Part shown: one piece after another, positions 1-11,645 of the stretch
Position numbering within the stretch: the stretch's first letter is position 1
Layout: each line of letters begins with the position of its first letter
Assembly (NCBI GenBank): GCA_007922195.1
Contig: ML682005.1
Coordinates: 38,434,587 to 38,498,586, forward strand
Origin: Podocnemis expansa
Lineage: Eukaryota > Chordata > Testudines > Podocnemididae
Direction: 5' to 3'
Length of the DNA: 64,000 nucleotides
The notes under the pieces: model-generated
What the model was told of the DNA's origin: nothing
The model's input: only the letters and a program-made list of their open reading frames with translations
Database searches by the model: none
Translations under genes and position numbers: made by a program

Positions 1-310
1 TGCCAGCCCCAACCCCCACTGCTCCCTGCTTCTTCTGCTCCCCGCCAACCCCGGCCCCAGCACCTCCGCTCCCGGCTTCTGCTACCCGCCAGTCCCGACC
101 TTGGCTCCTCTCCTCCCAGCTTCTGCTGCCCGCTGCCCCCCGCCACTCCCGGCTTCTGCTCCCTGCCAGCCCCGACCCCGGCTCCTCTCCTCCCGGCTTC
201 TGCTGCCCGCTGCTCCCCGCCAGCCCCGGCCCTGGCTCCTCTGCTCCCCACCAGCCACGACCCCCACCGCTCCCCGCTTCTGCTCCCCGCCAGCCCCGAC
301 CCCAGCTCTG
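1..310. repeat. C-rich minisatellite of variable unit length
   Basis: Tandem units of about 30-55 bases each begin with a form of CAGCCCCGACC and contain CTCCCGGCTTCTGC and CCCGC. At least seven units are visible and the array runs off the left edge. The complement is G-rich. Both strands have short open frames made of simple proline/alanine or glycine/arginine repeats, which I do not regard as genes. It directly abuts a hAT-like end and may be the internal part of that element. Confidence 0.8.
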
Positions 311-653
311 CACCGGGGTCAGTGCTTGCTGCGCCAGTAAGCGGAGGCAACTGCGCCACCACTCACTGGCGCAGCTTACAGGGAACATTGGCCACCACCA
401 CTGCACTAGCAGCCTGGTGCAGAGGAGAGGGAGGGATTTAAATTTCCGTCCCCCTCTGCTCCTTCCCTGGCTAGGTGCCGGAGGGCAGGGGGAGGGGCCG
501 TCACTCTCACTGCTCCAGCAGGCAGTCTCTGCGCGGAGCTGAGACGACAGACACAGGGGGCTCCTCCCAGCTGCGCTGGCCCATGCGTTGCCTGCGCTGG
601 TGAGGGGGGGGCACTGCACCCCTGCCCACTAGCGCAGCTTACAGGGAACACTG
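311..653. mobile_element. hAT-like element end, present twice as direct copies
   Basis: The stretch GCGCAGCTTACAGGGAACAC followed by TG ends at 653. Read in reverse it gives CAGTGTTCCCTGTAAGCTGC, which fits a hAT-type terminal inverted repeat (CAG start). A second copy in the same orientation lies at about 370-392, so two ends sit some 260 bases apart. The left terminus is outside the window or lost. The base after 653 enters a Penelope-like tail, so the hAT element appears to have landed in that older repeat. A target duplication cannot be checked because the left end is missing. Confidence 0.55.
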
Positions 654-760
654 CTGAGGAAGTGCGATCTTCTCCCACGAAAGCTCATGCAAAAATAAAT
701 CTGTTAGTCTTAAAGTGCCACACAACTGCTTGTTGTATTTTTACCTTCAAAAAGGACAAC
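654..760 (+). mobile_element. Penelope-like element 3' tail fragment
   Basis: It carries the recurring tail of the Penelope-like family in this window: GAAGTG, then TTCTCCCACGAAAGCTCATG, an AATAAATCTGTTAGTCTTAA run and GTGCCAC. The same series is seen at about 7112-7200, 14335-14410, 16795-16860 and 55295-55360. The end past 735 is degraded and the terminal CCCCTTTGG is not visible. No coding part remains. Confidence 0.7.
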
Positions 761-3700
761 AAAGTTGACATCTTTGATATCTTGTGTTAAGCAAATAACT
801 TGATCTTGGATAAAATGTCATAATCTCAAGAAAGCCTGAACACAGGACAGTTATAGTTTGATAACTTTTTGATGCATAGCATTATCAGTCTATCCATAAA
901 TCACAAAGGAGAGAGATGGTCCAGTAGCTATTTTATAATGCTTCTGATGGTGATGAACCATAGCAGTGTAGTCTAGAACTGAAAGTTGCATGTCAGCTGT
1001 GGGATGCATCTCCTGAAGAAACACAAGAGGTGCTTCAGTGTTTGTAACTAAGTGGAGGATGGTATTCATTTTCTCCATCAATATCCATTCAGTAATGCAG
1101 CATGTTCAGAACTGGTTCTAGTGCTAGGGTTTGCCACACTACTCCTGTAAAGAGCCCCCCTGGAGGATGGAGCTTTTGTATGAATTGTACCTTAGAACAT
1201 GAGCATGTGTTTTGCATTTTGTTTGCTTTCATTTTGCTTTGTGTTGCTCACAATAGATAAGTCCCATGAAGCAATGAAAATCCATGAATTCAATTTCATT
1301 ATGCATTGTGAATTTCACATTCAGTTTTCAGTGCTGTCATAGTTGAAATTCAAAATGGGATCATTTACCTATTAAGAAATTTATTTTTGTTGCATCTTAA
1401 AAAAATGGAAATATTTCTATTGACTTCATGTTTTATAGAAGTTCTTACAAAATTTAGGGCCAAAGTAAAGTTGATGGTGTCCCTTCAGGATTAACCTTAT
1501 TTTCTCCTAGAAACCTGATTGAGACATTGACACTAAAAGCTCCAGTGAAAGGCCTTTTTTGCTTCAGATTTGGGATGTGTGGTTTGTGGCCAGCAGACAA
1601 CATTTTGTTTCAAGTTATTTAGACATGATCCTTTTTTGACATAAGTGACAGAATAAATACAGTAGGTGTTAATTTCAGTATGTAATCATCATGGTCACCT
1701 TTTTCATTGCTATAATATGGGTTTGTCTGAGATAGTTCAGAAACTTATGTGGAAAATAGTAGTGAAAAGCTATGAAGATGGTACCTGAGCTGTTAAAAGT
1801 TTGCCAAAGGGTTGTCTCAGCTACACAGCTCCAATGCATTTTTCATAACACACTCGGCCCCCCAACACCTCCTTATACAATATTATGCACAGGAGGGGAG
1901 ATTCTTTACATGGATTTCTTGACCTCAGCACTCTAAGCGAGCATTAAATCTTATTTTGAACACTTAAGTGGAAGTTCAGCATGGGATTTGTGCTGGCCCT
2001 CTGCATAGAGATGTATTTCATCCACAATGACCAAAGTCAGTGGCACATCAGGGAACAGAGCCTACACTTCCTGCCTCCTAATTCACTGTTTTAATCACTG
2101 GAATACATGTAAAGTAACTCCCATTGTTTTCTAGGAAGTTGCACACATACAGTGATGGGAGAACAAAACTCTATGTATAGTACAAGTCACATGATGCAAT
2201 AAAGTATTTGAAATATCCACAGAATTGAAATTAAAAACTTCCAACACAATATATATTTGGTACAATCTGTTTATAGAATTTGCTACCCCTTGGAATTGTT
2301 TTCAGTTGTCAGTAGATCTTTAAATAATAATCGGTTAAAGCTAAGTTTCCTACATCTTCATTATATTTTAATAAATAATAAAGAGTTGTGGAGATGTTGT
2401 TTTGCTTTCTCATCTAAACTCTATATGCTCTTTGCATTCCTTCCCAAGGGATCATATGACCACAAAGTTTAGCAGTACCATTTATTTAACAGCTTCTGAA
2501 ATCATAAGAATAAATCTGCAATTGCATCTAGAGATACCAGCTTTTCACCAATAATCATGGCAAATGTATCTCATTAGCTTCTTTTCTACTTCCCTTTAAC
2601 TTATTTTAAATAGATCATAATTATGTATTAAAAGCCTCTGTCAGTTGTGAGACCAAGGGCAGGTAGTGGAAATAGTTGCCTAGGGGATAAGATTACTGTG
2701 GTTTAAATCAGTAGGATTCATGATGTAAATGAAAAAGCAGGATTGAGCAAGGAGCCAGAATGCTACAATCATGGAGAAGGGGACAGTCAAACAGAATGAG
2801 TAATGAATTCTGAATCTGATCTAAAAAAGGATAAATACAAATGAGCAACAAAATGGCAGGTGCATAAAAATCTGCCATCAAGAGCCAATGACAGGAATTT
2901 AAACATGCACAGGGCAATGAAACACAGTAGAGATTTAAGTGTTGTGTTTTATACTTGAAGAAAAACTGAATCAGATACACACCTTATTTTTTGTGTTTGA
3001 TGGTAGAAGGTCAAGTAGTGCAGAAGACTTTTGCCTCCCAGGGTCCACTCTATGAAGATGTTACAGAAGCACACAGGAATAAACATAAGTTAAATTTATT
3101 AGAAGTGAAGAAAGAGGGTCAACACATGATACTGCCAAAACAGTATTACCATCATCCCTCCCCTGGACATTTCTATAAGATCATATGAAATAGCACCTGT
3201 GGCTGTGGTAACTGGCAGTAGTCTTGTTATTTGGGCAGTAGTCAGACCTTAGCTCAGCTCCAGATAAAGTCTTTGAGTTTTAAGAAGATGATGCAGATGT
3301 TTGGAACCAAGCCAAAACCACACATGTGGTATCAGCCCAGACTTTTTAATCTATTTCCTTCCTGTGTCCCCACTGTACCATCTTTTATTATAGAAGGAAA
3401 CATGCTGCTAAAAAAATCAGTGAACATCAGAGAATATAAACAAACACCACAGGAGAGGAATTCTTTAGGGCTGCACAAAGCAGCCTGGCTGAAATTCTGA
3501 TGTTACATCAGTGTTACTGAAAGCAGAATTCAGTGTTACATCTACATTTTGGACGAACAAAGAGAATGACTCCAAAAAATTCAGAAACATGATTTTAGAA
3601 AGAAGCGAAGCCACAAATGAAAAGGGGGGTGGGGGGAGAGAGAGCCCACTTAGTTGTTCTAAAACTCTATCAGAGAAACTACAGGACTTAAAAGATCTTT

Positions 3701-4744
3701 AGAAAAAAGCTAGAACAGTTCATGTGAGGTTTTCAAACTTTTCATTCTGCACAGTCTGTGGACTGTAAGCACTGAAGAATTGTGCAATGTTTTTGTTTTG
3801 ACAATTCATTTTTAAGAAACAGGAGAATTAATCGCAGTTTGCAATGCGTCTGTCACTTCCATAGGAGATGAATTTGGCTATAGACTCTCATGTCCTACAG
3901 TGAGCTTTAATAACCTGGTGGGTTTTATGTGAGACTAATGCCAGCAGTGATTATAAAGCCTTTAAATCAGAGTCAATGAGAGACCACTGCTCGCCTTAGT
4001 GACACTTCCTTAATAGCCTTACCTCTCTGTCCACATATCCTCTCCCTACTATGTCACTGGTAATTAATGAAAAGAGTAGTTCAGACTCTAGTCATGGGGA
4101 GTGAGATTTCAAAAATTACAACAAAAAGCAAGAACTGTGCTAGTGTCAGTTCAGTGATATTTCCTCAGTTATACTTTAAGACACAGCTATTAGCTGAAGG
4201 ACATGGTAATAAACAAAGTCAGCTTTTCTATTACTAAACTTAAGAAGCTACATTGTAAATAGCTTTCTCCCATGCAAAAGACAGGACTATAGTAGCCTCC
4301 CCTGCCACAGAACTGGCCTTTTCTGCATAGCCACAGCCTGTTATGTGGGTGCTCATAGTGATCCTCTGTGGATTGAACTCAATAGCAGGTGGAAAGTCTG
4401 TATTACCTACCCAGGCTCCCCTATCCTGCCCACCAGCCATGCACACAGTGAGATTACACTATTACACTGATTTATCTCTATGAGCAATGTTTCATCTAAT
4501 TTTTCATAGGCTGTGCGTGCAAAAATTTCTTTGTGTGTGCTAATATTAGTACTGTTGAATTTTTTTGTGCACGCTTTATTTTGCTGGGTGCCTGGGTTTC
4601 ATGATCTGTGTGTGCGTGCAGACATGCACACCTTAGAGTGATCAGTGTCTAAAGAAGCCCTTGGTTGCAGAGCAGAAGGTAACAAGCATTGCCTCATTGA
4701 GACAGTTCTCAAGACTGGAACATTCCTTTAAACAAGAGTTATTA
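761..4744. other. AT-rich stretch with no recognised element
   Basis: I see no gene, LINE, SINE core or terminal repeats here. The open frames, the longest about 90 codons, have no recognisable motif or codon pattern and lie in AT-rich sequence. A purine run, AAGGGGGGTGGGGGGAGAGA, lies near 3620. Old decayed repeats could be present below my ability to recognise them. Confidence 0.5.
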
Positions 4745-4975
4745 ATAATACTGAGTTCTTATGGGCACATTTCATCATAAATCTCAAACCACTTTACAAA
4801 GGAGAGCATTATCATTATTCCCCTTTTACAGACAGAGAAACTAAGTCACAGGGAAGGGAAGTGCCTTGCCTTGCCAGGCCAGCAGCAAGCAAATGAACAT
4901 CTGGAATCCCCTATGCTCCATCTGAGTGTCCTAGCTACTATGCTCACTGAAAAAATGTGCAGTTGTGTTTAATGG
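4745..4975 (+). repeat. MIR-like (CORE-SINE) fragment
   Basis: The order of words matches the MIR/CORE-SINE type: ATTATCATTATTCCCC, TTTTACAGACAGAGAAACTA, AGTCACAGGGAAGGGAAGTG, then a degraded segment that in MIR reads as the segment after CCCAAGGTC. Divergence is high and the ends are not sharp. The call rests on my memory of the MIR consensus. Confidence 0.5.
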
Positions 4976-5285
4976 TACCCATTCCAAACTTTTTGCCTTG
5001 GGAGCTTTGGTTGTTCTGTATATTTTTGGACAATCTTCTTTATAAATTGAATTTTTAACTTGAAACAGAAATAAAAATCTACAGAACTATACCTCTCTCT
5101 TTTTCAAATAGCAGTAGGTAACAATGTAAGTGACTAAGTAGTGAGCAGGTTATTGTAATACAGCTCTTGAACTCACTGATGTGAGGATTACCCCTGGATG
5201 TTATATCTTCACTGAAATAAAAGTCTGTTTGACTTTAGTCCTTTTGAAGTAATGTTTATGGCAGGATAGCTCAGCTTGCAATATG
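4976..5285. other. Unassigned AT-rich sequence before a PLE
   Basis: No feature recognised. It ends in the sequence AAACACATACC, which is nearly repeated after the Penelope-like element to its right and is taken as that element's target duplication. Confidence 0.5.
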
Positions 5286-5296
5286 AAACACATACC

Positions 5297-6230
5297 TCAC
5301 TGAAGAATATCATAAGGAATTACAACACTTACTCAAGAAGCTACTTAAAGCAGCACAGGAACAAATAAAGGCAGACATACCACCAGAACCCCAACCAGGA
5401 ATATTCTATCTACTACCTAAAATCCATAAAAAAGAAAACTCTGGATACCCCATCATCTCAGGCATTGGCACTCTTACAGCAGGCTGATTTGGCTATATGG
5501 ACTCCCTCCTCAGACCCTATGTTATCAACATCCCTAGCTATCTTCGAGATACTATGGATTTCCTGAAGAAAATGCAATCCATCGGTGAGCTTCCTGAAAA
5601 CACCATCCTGGCCATTATGGATGTAAAAGGTCTTTACATCAACATCCCACACAAGAATGGATTACAAGCTATTAGAAGAAACATCCCAGATGATGCCACA
5701 GCACAGCTTGTGACTGAACTTTGTGCTCACCCACAACCATTTCAGATTTGAGGATAATTTATACCTCCAAGTCAGTGGCACTGCTATGGGTACCCACATG
5801 GCCCCAGAATATACCAATATATTTATGGGCGACTTAGAACAACGTTTCCTTAAGTCTCATCAAAAAGCACCTCTTCTCTACTTACGCTACACCGATGACA
5901 CGTTCATCATCTGGACCCATGGCAGAGATGCACTTGAAGATTTCCACAGAGATTTCAACAATTTCCAATCCACAATCAAACTGAGCCTGGAACATTCCAT
6001 ATAGGAGATCCACTTTCTGAACACTACAGTACAAATTAGGGATGGACACATCAACACCACTCTATACCAAAAACCTACTGATCAGTATAGTTACCTACAT
6101 CCCTTGAGCTTCCATCCTAAACACACCACACGATCCATTGTCTACAGCCAAGCCCTAAAATATAACCACATTTGTTCTGATCCTCAGACAGAGATAGACA
6201 CCTTCAGGATCTCTATCAAGCTTTCTTAAA
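5297..6230 (+). pseudogene. Penelope-like reverse transcriptase remnant
   Basis: Translation gives an order typical of Penelope-type reverse transcriptase: PGIFYLLPKIHK, a PIISGIGTLT segment, motif A as AIMDVKGLYINIPH, a VSGTAMGTHMAPEYTNIFM segment, and motif C as LRYTDD followed by TFIIWTHG. A downstream HFLNTTVQ...LYQKPTD segment corresponds to the thumb. An in-frame TGA lies near 5486, a frameshift near 5735 and a stop near 6002, so it cannot make an enzyme. The catalytic aspartates of motifs A and C survive in the translation. Penelope reverse transcriptase is telomerase-related and acts in the nucleus during retrotransposition. The amino-terminal region is absent. Confidence 0.85.
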
Positions 6231-6249
6231 ACTATAGTACCCACCTGGA

Positions 6250-6935
6250 GAAGTAAAGAAACATTAACAGAGCCAGATGGGTACCCTGCAGTCAACTACT
6301 ACAGGAAAGGCCCAAAAAAGAAAACAACAGAACACCACTGGTCACCACATACAACCCTCAAGTCAGACCTCTACAACAGATCATTAAGGACCTACAGCCT
6401 ATTTTAAAAGATGACCCCTCACTCTCTCTAGCCTTGGGAGACAGACCTCTCCTTGCCTACAGACAACCCCCAAACCTTAAACAGATGCTCACCAGCAACT
6501 ACAGACTTAACAACAAGCAAGCTCATATCCCTGCAATAAACCATGCTGCCAACTTTCCCCACATATCTGCACAAAAGACACCATCATAGGACCTAATCAA
6601 GCCAGCTACTCCATCAAAGGGTCATTCACCTGTTCATCCACTAATGGATTTATGCTATCATGTGCCGGAAATGCCCCCATACCTTATACATTGAACAAAC
6701 AGGACAGGCCCTACACAGAAGAATAAATGGGCACAAAACTGACATCAGAAATCAGAACACACACAAAAAAACCAGTTGCTGGGCACTTCCATCTTCCTAA
6801 TCACTCCCTTAATGATTTGTTAACGATGGGCCTCAAGAAAATCAATGGGACATCAAGACTTCAAAGATAAACAGCCAAAATCCAACTAATATGCAAATTA
6901 GATTGTGTGAAAGCAGGACTTAATTGTGACTATGG
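6250..6935 (+). pseudogene. Penelope-like linker and GIY-YIG endonuclease remnant
   Basis: This region aligns by eye with the better preserved copy at 54.4-55.1 kb. Shared landmarks are the CAAGTCAGACCTCTACAACA segment, the Cys-rich stretch, the TCAAAGGGTCATTCACCTGT segment and the nuclease core. In the core the YIG signature reads YIE (TACATTGAA), so its glycine is lost. Several indels break the frame. The domain nicks target DNA in active elements; this copy cannot. Confidence 0.8.
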
Positions 6936-7252
6936 ATTCTTTTCACATTATAACAGATAATTTGATGTCACCCTCCCTCTGTGTGCTGTTTCCTAGAGTT
7001 TGAATCCTTACAAATGCTCTGATTTGCTGTTGAAGTATGACCTGATCCCATGTCTTACACTCCCCTGCTTTTATTTTCATCCCATTCTGTAAGTTCCCTC
7101 TCTTCAAAGAGTCTAATGAAGTGGGATTTTCTCCCATGAAAGCTCATGAGATAAATACATCTGTTAGTCTTTAAATGCCACAAGACTCCTTGCTTTTTTT
7201 GCTTTACTAGACTAACATGGCTGCCCCTTTGGAACCTGACAAAACACATGCC

Positions 7253-8710
7253 TATAGCTATGAAAGTCTAGATTCTGCAATGGACAGCTAGCATGATACT
7301 CCCTTGCTGAAAGAGAGTGTGTGGAGGGTGAGGGTGGATATGCTGTAACAGGAATCGAAGGAAAGACTGTTCTCAGCTTAAGCAGAATTGCTGCTAGGTG
7401 AAGCATCTCTCTTTTGTAGTCTGAGCTCTGGCTGGTTTGCATGGGAATGAAGAGGCCATGTCTTTTGGGTAGTAAGAGTCAGCAGATAGAATTGCATGGA
7501 GCAGCGTCTGAGTTCTCCAAAAGGAGAGTGCTTAGCTTTGTGCTGCAGGTAAGGGACTGTTTGTGCCCGTCCAGTCATATTACTGCAAGGGAATAGCTAT
7601 AGGTGGACCCACACCCACCCATTTGGCCAACAGGCCTGCATACCCCATCTGTTGCAGCACCTGGAAGCGGTGTGAGCTTGCCACTGTGACGGTGGAGCAG
7701 CAGTACTTCAGGTACACAGGTGGAGGTGGGCTGCTCTTCCCCTGTGCAGCTCTGGCCCCATGCAGCCACTGTGGCCTTTGTGCAACAAGGGCTGGGCTTC
7801 CTTTCCCCCTTCGTCCTGCTCTTCATGCTCCATGACTAGAAGCTTGACTGGCTTGGCCCACCCTGGAGAGCCAGGGGCCCAGGTAGAAAACAAGGACTGG
7901 CTGTGCCCTTGCATTTCTCTACTAGCTACAGTACTTCTGGAAAAGCCTCACACCAAATGTGTTTATCATAGAATCTTTTGATGCATTGCCAGATTTGGCT
8001 GAGCTTAGTTTAAATGAAGTGTGTTACACACAGTGCTGCCTAGTAAGTGAACATATAATATACTTTAGTATTATATCAGTCCATGCAGGGGTAGGCACCA
8101 CAATTCATAAAGAGATTTGATATGGAACAGAAGGAGAGTATCATTTCCATTCTTCTTCCCTCCTTTCACTCACTGTAGCAAACGAAGAGTGAGGAACGTC
8201 TGCCCTGTTCGAACTGTTTCAGAGGCTTACTCTTATTAGCTATCACAGTCCAGACTCATGCTTCTTATTGTTTTGTCCCCAGAAATTATCTAGAATTTTG
8301 CTCTTCTCTCTCTGAGTCTATAAAACTTCTCTTAAAAACCTCCTAGTTCAACTCATTGCAGTACTAATTTGTATTGTGTTCAAGGTGGCAGGATTGAAGA
8401 CCTATTCTAACTTGTCTGAGAAAAAATATGACAGTTCTGAACTGTAGGATATGGTAGACATTTGGTAAAGCCACCATGAGCACAATATAGCCTCCAGTAG
8501 TTCTTACAAAGCCTTGACATTGCCATGAATTTTTTTGAATCCCTCTCTGTGGAATTCTGCAGGAAATGACTATTTTTAGTCAGCTACACAGTATGGTTGT
8601 AGTCAGAAAGTGACTCCTGTACCATACAGTAACTTAGCTGAATGACTGTTGATTATATTACTGACATGTGAATCCTAATGATGGAACTTTTGTTTTGCTC
8701 TGGATAGTAT
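7253..8710. other. Unassigned sequence with a GC-rich patch
   Basis: No element recognised. A GC-richer patch at about 7560-7920 has overlapping frames of 70-90 codons on both strands with no recognisable domain. The rest is AT-rich. A pyrimidine-rich run ending TTTGCTCTGGATAG at about 8694-8707 resembles a splice acceptor in front of the coding-like fragment that follows. Confidence 0.4.
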
Positions 8711-8990
8711 TTATCAATGCTTTGGAATACCCTGGTTTCAGTAAACTTCACCCAGACAGAGGCTAAGGCATTGCAAAATTTCTGCAATCTGGATATGGAC
8801 GACATAGACCAAATAGTGGGCAGCACTGTCACCACAGAGGTGATGCCATGTTGCCCAGAGGAGGTGCTGACCCATTCCATCTCCAGCTCAGCCTATGTCA
8901 GTGAGCCTGAAACACAGAGGCTCTTCCTGGTCAAAGTGCACCAGAAGGGCAGCAGTGCAAATACCACCTGCTATCCTATGATGAAAAAAA
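8708..8990 (+). other. Unidentified coding-like fragment (about 90 codons)
   Basis: From the codon TAT at 8708 the frame stays open to the PLE junction near 8990. It begins YLSMLWNTLVSVNFTQTE and contains LDMDDIDQIVG and YVSEPETQRLFLVKVH. The composition is balanced and acidic/polar, unlike the low-complexity frames elsewhere. It is preceded by a splice-acceptor-like TTTTGTTTTGCTCTGGATAG and followed by an A-rich run (GATGAAAAAAAAC) just before a PLE end. I do not recognise the protein family. It could be a host exon fragment, a processed pseudogene tail, part of an unknown element's protein, or chance. The 30 codons after 8990 in the same frame belong to the PLE and should be excluded. Confidence 0.3.
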
Positions 8991-9036
8991 ACAAGGAGTT
9001 GTGCTGGACTAGACTAACATGGCTATCCGTTTGGAA
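8991..9036 (+). mobile_element. Penelope-like terminal fragment
   Basis: AAGGAGTTGTGCTGGACTAG followed by ACTAACATGGCTATCCGTTT and GGAA matches the last 40-odd bases of the PLE tail. It is only the extreme 3' end, abutting the coding-like fragment. Confidence 0.65.
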
Positions 9037-10848
9037 ATTATCCTATGACAGTCGATGCCACGGGATTATGTGTTTCTGATTTTCTGCAATGAGAGATCTA
9101 AATAATGAATTAAGTATTATAGATTCCTTGTGTTTCATTGTTCCTGAGGAATACGATTTAGGACTAATAATAGAAACAGGGAAAGAAGAAGCTGTAATGG
9201 TATTGTGACACTTTTGATGGGAGTAGATTCATAGAAATAACTGACTCAACAGACTAGCTTTGTAGGGTATTGTGTTTCCACACATCATAGCTTGGGTGAT
9301 ATCCCTTACTCCAAGATACACACTAATATCTTACTTTGTTTAGTTCATCCAACCACTGAAGTTGTCAGATTTGTGGAATTTAGAACAAATCCTTTCTGGA
9401 AAGCAAAAAAGGGGGAGGTAAGAACTGCAATCTTTTCACTGCAGCAGACGGTTGAATACACAGAGCAGGCTGACAGCAGATTACTATAGAGACCATACAG
9501 TGCCCATACACTAAATTGCCTAGGGCAATATAATTGCTTTATGCAGAGTACAGTGAGAAGGGTAAAGCAGCACTCCTCACTGTTACATAAGTCACTTAAC
9601 ATTAGACTGGCCTGATGCCTGTTTCTTAAGAAATTCTCTGTTTTGATGTTGTCTGAAAGTGGGAAAGTAAGACCTAACCCAATTCTGATTGAGCCTTTCA
9701 CTGATTTCATTTGGTTTGGATCATGTTGTTGGGGAACAAACTCATAGATGAAACACTAGAGTAATTCCTGAAAGGTTTGTGAGCAAATCTATTAATACAA
9801 ATAAGAATCAGGGTATGGCCTATACAATTAATTAAAACAATTTTTTTCATAATAGAAAAAGATATAAAGCAAGGTTTGAAGTCAACACAGAAAAGTAAAA
9901 GTGTAACAGAGTGAAAAAAATTCTCTGTAGGAGGATTTGCAAGTCTAAGTGTACTGAAAGTGAGCTGATCTCAGAGGAAAGAGCAAATTAGTTGTTTCTC
10001 TGCTGGATGAGTTGCTTCTCTGCCAGAGGGGCAAGGGTAGAGGAGGGAGCAGAGCTACCCCCAGCCACTCTGCTCTTTTCCTTTCCTGACCCTTCTTCCT
10101 CCTCCCACCCCTTTTTTGAGAATGCTTTTGGTTCTTGAGGGGAAGGAGCAGACCTCTGTCTGCTTCCTCCAGCAGTTCTGATTGGCTGGTCTTCCTCATG
10201 AGATGGGGTAGTGAGGAATGCAGCCAGTTTTTCCCCAAGACAGATCTGAAATTCCTAAGCAGCTGATGCTGCTTGAATTATTGTGCAGTTGGTTCTTGCC
10301 TTGGCCAAACTCTCATGATTTGTCCAGAAACAGTGAGTTGGCAGCTCTGTGAAAAAACATTACTGTATAGACATATTTGCTAAGTGAGGTTTTATCAGTA
10401 AGATTATTTAAGCCTTTATTTTGCTTAGCATTACAGAAGCTCTTGTAATGCCTTCTTTTTTCAGGGTTTTTCATTAAACTTCAGTTAACCTGCCAGTACG
10501 GCTACTGACACAACAGTATGAATGGTAATGTAGTTTATAGGACTAACCACAAAATGACTTTAGTATCTATCTGTTCTCTGAGTCAATGCCTAATAACAGA
10601 AAGGTTAGAATAAAAGATATTGTGAACTCTGCATCTGAGATTTTCCTAGGTTGGTGATTGTATGAGTCTCAGGCAGGCTGGGATGAAAACAGTTTTGTTC
10701 ATTTTAATCTGAAATTTCCAAAATTTCATTAAGCATTCAAAAACCTTTGGAATCAATTGTTCTTTTGGTTAGAGGCAACACACATTCTATTTGTTTTGTT
10801 CATGTACAATCATGCGGCCTTGGTCAGTTTAGGACATCTGTGCCTTAG
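9037..10848. other. Unassigned AT-rich sequence
   Basis: No gene or repeat recognised. Open frames of up to 121 codons (minus strand, 9345-9710) lack domain features and overlap a frame on the other strand. A pyrimidine/purine-biased patch at about 9990-10170 yields a lysine/arginine-rich frame on the minus strand, which I treat as compositional. Confidence 0.45.
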
Positions 10849-11645
10849 AATCATAGAATCCTAGGGTTGGAAGGGACCTCATAGGTCATCTAGTCCAACC
10901 CCCTGCCAGAGGCAGGACCACTCCCACTAAACCATCCCAGTCATGGTTTTGTCCAGCCGGGCCTTAAACACCTCCAAAGATGGAGACTCCACCACCTCCC
11001 TTGGCAGCTCATTCCAATGCTTCACCACTCGCCTAGTAAAAAAGTTTTTTCTAATATCCAGCCTCGACCTCCCTAACTGCAACTTGAGACCATTGCTCCT
11101 TGTTCTGTCCTCTGCTACCACCGAGAACAGTCGAGCTCCATCTTCCTTAGAGCATCCCTTCAAGTAGTTGAAGGTTGCTATCAAATCCCCCCCTCAATCT
11201 TCTCTTCTGCAGACTAAATAAGCCTAATGCTTTCAGTCTTTCCTCATAGGGCTTGTGCTCCAATCCTTTAATCATTTTGGTTGCCCTCCTCTGAACTCTC
11301 TCTAGCATGTCCCTGTCCTTTTTGTAGTGGGGAGCCCAAAACTGAACACAGTATTCTAGATGTGGCCTCACCAGTGCAGAACAGAGGGGAATGATCACAT
11401 CCCTTGATCTGCTGGTAATACTTCTTTTGATGCAGCCCAGTATGCCATTGGCCTTTTTGGCAGTAAGAGCACACTGCTGACTCATAACTAGCTTCCCATC
11501 CACCATGACCCCCAGGTCCTTTTCTACACTGCTGCTGCTTAGCTGAATGTTCCCCAGCCTGTAGCAGTGCATGGGGTTTTTCCATCCCACATGCAGGATT
11601 TTACACTTGTCCTTATTGAACTTCATAAGATTTTTTTTCAATCAA
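10849..11645 (-). mobile_element. CR1 LINE, 3' portion
   Basis: On the plus strand it opens with AATCATAGAATCCTAGGGTT and GGAAGGGACC, the reverse complement of the typical CR1 3' end. The minus-strand reading holds the carboxy-terminal part of CR1 reverse transcriptase, in two frames joined by a shift near 11165. The first (11147-11641) contains [38 protein letters not shown] and [21 protein letters not shown]. The second (10927-11184) contains [15 protein letters not shown] and [14 protein letters not shown]. The 5' end is truncated near 11642 in an A-rich (minus strand) run. Truncation is usual for CR1. Divergence looks moderate. Confidence 0.93.

Larger units (their letters stand above)
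5286..7252 (+). mobile_element. Penelope-like retroelement, 5'-truncated and decayed
   Basis: The body runs from about 5297 to 7241 and holds, in order, reverse transcriptase, a linker, a GIY-YIG endonuclease remnant and the 3' tail ending in ACATGGCTGCCCCTTTGGAA. The flanks AAACACATACC (5286-5296) and AAACACATGCC (7242-7252) match at 10 of 11 bases. This is a probable target duplication of the length known for Penelope-like elements. Full-length elements encode about 700-800 residues. Here the amino-terminal part is missing and the frame is broken several times, so this copy is dead. Confidence 0.85.
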
